A DNA stretch of 64,000 bases from Pseudoclavibacter endophyticus (GTDB lineage: Bacteria; Actinomycetota; Actinomycetes; Actinomycetales; Microbacteriaceae). Positions 60,831 to 64,000 of this stretch are shown in pieces. The notes beneath the pieces were generated by a model. That model searched no databases, was not told the origin of the DNA, and saw nothing but the letters and a program-made list of their open reading frames with translations. A program made the translations under genes and the position numbers. Position 1 is the stretch's first letter; each line of letters opens with the position of its first letter. Location of the stretch: NCBI RefSeq assembly GCF_008831085.1, contig NZ_WBJY01000001.1:124001-188000 (forward strand), given 5' to 3'.

Positions 60831-60869
60831 GTCCGCGGCGACAGCAGGCCCGCCAACGTCGCCGCGGAC
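60831..60869. terminator. Bidirectional terminator
   Basis: GTCCGCGGCGA (60831-60841) and TCGCCGCGGAC (60859-60869) form a perfect 11-bp stem with a 17-base loop between convergent genes. The loop is large, but the stem is entirely paired. Confidence 0.6.
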
Positions 60870-60883
60870 GCTCCCCGGGATGC

Positions 60884-61783
60884 TCAGAGCGCCCGCGCGA
60901 GCTTGTCCGGGTTCGAGATGCGCCGCAGGCCGCGGATGCGCCCCGCCGAGTCGAGCTCGAGCGAGATGACGTCTCGTTCGTCGGCGAGGCGCAGTGAGAT
61001 CGCCGCCTCGCCGTTCACCTCGACGGGCGCCACCTCCACCGTCATCGCCGGGTCGGCCCGGCGCCGCTTGCCGATGACGCCGGCGAAGAACCGCGCGATG
61101 CGGTGTGCGCCGAAGACGGGGTTCATCGCGCTGCGCATCCTGCCGCCGCCGTCCGCCCACAGCACCGCGTCGTCTGACAGGAGCGCCACGACCTCGCCGA
61201 CCTCACCCGACTCGATCGCCCGCATGAGTCGCTCGATGACGGCCGGGTTGCCGCCCTGCGGTGCCGCGCCGTCGCGATCGATCCCGAGCCGCCGCTCGCC
61301 GCGCGAGATCAGCTGCCGCACCGCGACCGGCGTGCGGTCGATGACCGGCGCGATCTCGGGCGCCGTCATGCCGAAGGCGCGATGCAGCACGATCGCGGCG
61401 CGCGCCTCGGGGGTGAGCTGCTCGGCGAGGTGCAGCAGCGTGATCGAGAGCAGCTCCCGGTTCGCCGCGACCTCATCGGGCAATCGGTCGGTCGCGACGG
61501 GCTCGGGCAGCCACGGCCCCGGGTAGTCCTCGCGTCGTGCGGCGACGTGTCGCAGTCGATCGATCGAGCGGCGCACGCACGTCGTCGTGAGCCAGGCCGG
61601 CCACGAGTCGACCGTGCCGCTCCGCTCGGCCTGCCACGCCTCGAGGGCGACCTCGGAGACGACGTCTTCGGCAAGACCGAAGTCGCCGAGCATTCGGTAT
61701 GCGATACCGAGCAGCCGCCCGCGATCGCGATCCCACGCGGTCGCAGCGGCACTCGGCGTCGTCACGTTCGCAGCGTAGGTCAC
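60884..61783 (-). CDS. ECF41-type RNA polymerase sigma factor
   Basis: A 299-residue sigma factor: region 2 GIAYRMLGDFGLAEDVVSEVA, region 4 TPEARAAIVLHRAFGMTAPEIA, and a C-terminal SnoaL-like domain of about 110 residues (LLSDDAVLWADGGGRMRSA; DKLARAL at the end). In ECF41 factors the SnoaL part controls activity instead of an anti-sigma factor. The AhpD-like gene 17 bases upstream is the standard partner. GTG 61783 is chosen; GTG 61765 is possible. Confidence 0.9.
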   Translation of the reverse strand: MTYAANVTTPSAAATAWDRDRGRLLGIAYRMLGDFGLAEDVVSEVALEAWQAERSGTVDSWPAWLTTTCVRRSIDRLRHVAARREDYPGPWLPEPVATDRLPDEVAANRELLSITLLHLAEQLTPEARAAIVLHRAFGMTAPEIAPVIDRTPVAVRQLISRGERRLGIDRDGAAPQGGNPAVIERLMRAIESGEVGEVVALLSDDAVLWADGGGRMRSAMNPVFGAHRIARFFAGVIGKRRRADPAMTVEVAPVEVNGEAAISLRLADERDVISLELDSAGRIRGLRRISNPDKLARAL

Positions 61784-61800
61784 GGCACCGCCCAGCCGGC

Positions 61801-62259
61801 TCAGGCCCGGGGCTGCTCGTCGTCCACCGGCGGCTCGAGCCTCGTCGAGATCGCGATGCGGTTCCAGGCGTTGATCGTCGCGATGGCGAGCACAAGGTCG
61901 CCGAGCTGCCGCTCGTCGAAGTGCGTGGCCGCGGCATTCCAGATCTCGTCGGTCACCGTGTCCGGGCCGAGTGCCGTGACGGCGTCGGTGAGGGCGAACA
62001 CGGCGCGCTCGCGGTCGTCGAACAGCGCACCCGCGTGCTGCCAGGCGGCGACGGCGGCGAGCTTGCGCTCGGGGATGCCGTTCTCGCGGGCGTCGGTCGC
62101 GTGCATGTCGACGCAGAACCCGCAGCCGTTCACGATCGACGCGCGCAGCTTGACGAGCTCGTAGAGCTCGAGGTCGAGCGCGCCGCGGACATAGCCGTCG
62201 AGCGCCGCGACCGCGCGGTACCCCTCGCGGTTCGTCGATGCGATGTTGATGCGTGACAT
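61801..62259 (-). CDS. AhpD-like carboxymuconolactone decarboxylase-family protein
   Basis: A 152-residue helical protein with the redox motif in NGCGFCVDMHATDA (CxxC followed by His), typical of AhpD-type peroxidases and of the genes paired with ECF41 sigma factors. It probably handles peroxide or another oxidant. ATG 62259 has GAAGGGA 6 bases upstream. The sigma factor may control its own operon, as reported for ECF41 systems; not visible here. Confidence 0.88.
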   Translation of the reverse strand: MSRINIASTNREGYRAVAALDGYVRGALDLELYELVKLRASIVNGCGFCVDMHATDARENGIPERKLAAVAAWQHAGALFDDRERAVFALTDAVTALGPDTVTDEIWNAAATHFDERQLGDLVLAIATINAWNRIAISTRLEPPVDDEQPRA

Positions 62260-62382
62260 GGTCTTCCCTTCGTGTGGTCGCGCGCCCATCGCGCGCACTC
62301 ACCCAAGGTGTCGGAACGGGGCGAACGAGTGTGACAGCTCCCCAGGCGGGAATTCGCCCTGGGCCCCGGGGCAGCCCTGTGC

Positions 62383-62407
62383 TAACGTCTCGCCCGTGAA
62401 GTCCTGA
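62383..62407 (+). promoter_or_regulatory. Possible leaderless three-codon ORF before the ABC-F gene
   Basis: TAACGT (62383-62388) is followed after 7 bases by GTG AAG TCC TGA (62396-62407), encoding fMet-Lys-Ser. This spacing matches leaderless starts elsewhere in the window. The ABC-F start lies 62 bases on. A short leader peptide could control the ABC-F gene by ribosome stalling or attenuation. No good -35 box is seen. Confidence 0.35.
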
Positions 62408-62469
62408 TCGAGTCCGACCCGTGCGCGAGGCTGTGCCCCGCGGGTTTCGCTTCGATCCCGAAAGACCCC

Positions 62470-64000
62470 GTGTCCGCTCACACGACTTCATCTTCATCCA
62501 TGCATGCACGCGCCCTCCGCGCGGAGGGTCTCTCGCACGCCTACCGTGGCAGGCGCATCCTGAGCGACGTCTCGCTCACGGTGCCGCCGGGCGCCCGCGT
62601 CGGGCTCATCGGCGAGAACGGCAGCGGCAAGTCGACACTGCTGCGGCTGCTCGCCGGCGTCGAAGCGCCGGACGCGGGGGTCATCTCGCGTCCCGATCGA
62701 ACCGGACTGCTGTGGCAGGAGCCGCCGTTCGACGCCGGCGCGACCATCGACGACGTGCTCGCCGACGCGCTCTCGAGCGCGCGGGCGATCGAGGCCGCCC
62801 TCGAGGAGGCGGCGATGCAGCTGGCCGACGGCGGCGACGAGGCGGCCCGGGTCTACGAGGCCGCGCTCGACGAGGCCGCGCGCGCCGACGTCTGGGCGGC
62901 GCCCGCCCGAGCCGACGCGACGCTCGCCGCGCTCGGACTCGGCTCGTTGGACCGCTCACGGCCTGTCGGCGCGCTCTCCGGCGGGCAGCGATCCAGGTTG
63001 TCGCTCGCGTGGCTGCTGATTCGTCGTCCGACCGCGCTGCTCCTCGACGAGCCCACGAACCACCTCGATGACGGGGCGGTGGCGTTCCTGCGCACGACGC
63101 TGTCCGACTGGCCCGGGCCCGTGCTCTTCGCGAGCCACGACCGGGCGTTCCTCGACGAAGCCGCGACCTCGTTGCTCGACCTCGACCCGATACCGCACGA
63201 GGGCGACGGGGCGGAGCGGCGCGAGGATGCCGGCAGTGCCGCCACCGCGGCGACCGGCGCCGCTGCGGCAGACTCCGCGGTGGGCGATGGGCCGGATGCC
63301 GGGGGATCGGCCGCGGATGGCCTCGACGTGGCGTCGGGTCGCGGTGCGACCGTCTTCGGCGGCACGTTCAGTGACTACCTCGTCGAGCGCGAACGCCGCC
63401 GGGAGCGCTGGCGCGTGCGCTACCGGGACGAGCAGGCCGAGCTCGCACGGCTCGAGGCGCTTGCCGAGCGTGCGCACGGCTTCGGGCGCACGAGCGCGAG
63501 CCGGGCCGAGTTGCGCATGGCGCGCAAGTTCTTCGCCGACCGCAATGCGCGCGTGATCTCGCAGCGCGTGCGGTCGGCCGAGCGACAGGCCGACGAACTT
63601 GCCAGGTCGGCCGTCGGAGCGCCACCCGAGCCGCTGCGATTCTCACCGCCGCGGCACGAGCGCCCGCTCGACGGCGGGCCGATTATCGAGGTCGACGGCG
63701 TCGAGGTGCGCGGCCGTCTTCGGCCGGTGACCCTGACGCTCGGTCCCGGCGACGCCGTGCTCGTGACGGGCGCGAATGGGGCGGGCAAGTCGACCCTGCT
63801 GCATGTCCTGGCGGGCCGGCTCGCGCCCACCGCGGGTCACTGGCGGGCGGTCGGCGGCACGCGGGCCGGCCTGCTCGAGCAGGACGTGACCTTCGTGCAT
63901 CCCGAGCGCAGCGCATCCCGGGTCTATCGCGACGTGGTCGGCGCCGAGCGCGCCGAGTCCGTGCCGCTCGACACGTTCGGGCTGCTCTCGACGGGTGAGG
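62470..64000 (+). CDS. ABC-F family ATPase (partial, C terminus beyond window)
   Basis: About 510 residues are visible and the frame is open to the end. The first ATPase has Walker [17 protein letters not shown], signature LSGGQRSRLSLA and Walker B ALLLDEPTNHLD. A long inter-domain linker follows with charged helices (VERERRRERWRVRYRDEQAEL). The second Walker A is [16 protein letters not shown]. It lacks membrane segments, so it is an ABC-F protein acting on ribosomes, either housekeeping or antibiotic protection. An unusual Ala/Gly/Asp-rich insert lies at about residues 240-290. GTG 62470 is preferred over ATG 62500. Confidence 0.9.
   Translation, partial: MSAHTTSSSSMHARALRAEGLSHAYRGRRILSDVSLTVPPGARVGLIGENGSGKSTLLRLLAGVEAPDAGVISRPDRTGLLWQEPPFDAGATIDDVLADALSSARAIEAALEEAAMQLADGGDEAARVYEAALDEAARADVWAAPARADATLAALGLGSLDRSRPVGALSGGQRSRLSLAWLLIRRPTALLLDEPTNHLDDGAVAFLRTTLSDWPGPVLFASHDRAFLDEAATSLLDLDPIPHEGDGAERREDAGSAATAATGAAAADSAVGDGPDAGGSAADGLDVASGRGATVFGGTFSDYLVERERRRERWRVRYRDEQAELARLEALAERAHGFGRTSASRAELRMARKFFADRNARVISQRVRSAERQADELARSAVGAPPEPLRFSPPRHERPLDGGPIIEVDGVEVRGRLRPVTLTLGPGDAVLVTGANGAGKSTLLHVLAGRLAPTAGHWRAVGGTRAGLLEQDVTFVHPERSASRVYRDVVGAERAESVPLDTFGLLSTGE

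Noticed and set aside
62421..63071. A plus-strand frame starting inside the ABC-F leader
   Set aside because: It is an alternate frame of the ABC-F gene, Arg/Ala-rich, with none of the ATPase motifs.
1..64000. tRNA, rRNA, CRISPR arrays or insertion sequences
   Set aside because: I found no T-loop-like motif with matching stems, no spaced identical repeats and no transposase frame.

Overview
The window comes from a high-GC actinobacterium. GC-ending codons, many GTG starts, 1-8 base gene overlaps, Shine-Dalgarno-less starts just after a -10 box, Flp/Tad pilus genes, a short HU protein and an rpmB-rpmG-rpsN operon together suggest a member of Microbacteriaceae or close kin. That family assignment is inference. 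I saw no rRNA, tRNA, CRISPR array, insertion sequence or phage in the window.

Bases 1-17,000 form a molybdenum cofactor (Moco) locus. It holds the end of an FdhF/YdeP-type molybdoenzyme; molybdate uptake and sensing (modBC fusion, modA, a Mop-domain regulator); moeB (rhodanese fusion), moeA, moaC, a mobA-like gene, a DUF6457 gene and moaD; then moaA, moaE and a mog/moaB gene. It is interrupted by an unrecognised membrane protein, a GntR/YtrA-regulated ABC exporter and an F420-type oxidoreductase. Two gene remnants lie at about 14,170-14,420.

Bases 16,954-28,386 (minus strand) are a complete-looking Tad/Flp pilus locus: a sigma-like gene broken by an in-frame TAA, cpaB-, cpaE-, tadA-, tadB- and tadC-like genes, a pilin, two TadE-like genes, a large LysM/BTAD membrane protein and a prepilin peptidase. 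The LysM/BTAD protein looks like a membrane-spanning transcription factor with wall-binding domains outside and a SARP-type domain inside.

Bases 28,900-44,800 are mixed housekeeping and accessory genes: DUF302, purB, a low-molecular-weight phosphatase, a WXG-like protein coupled to a serine alpha/beta hydrolase, a YvlD-type membrane protein, an aminotransferase, a branched-chain 2-oxoacid dehydrogenase (E1 alpha, E1 beta, E2) with a leucine/valine-type dehydrogenase, a two-component system and a MacB/FtsX-type ABC transporter.

Bases 44,870-51,884 carry zinc homeostasis (znuA, znuC, two znuB, zur) behind a promoter with a Zur-like palindrome, then rpmB-rpmG-rpsN encoding versions of L28, L33 and S14 without zinc-binding cysteine pairs, and an HU protein. 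The rest holds a MetS/NSS amino-acid transporter, a CopD-CtaG fusion coupled to a PIF1-like helicase, a membrane alpha/beta hydrolase divergent from a PadR-HAAS pair with twin operators, an ECF41 sigma factor with an AhpD-like partner, and the first part of an ABC-F gene preceded by a possible leaderless mini-ORF.
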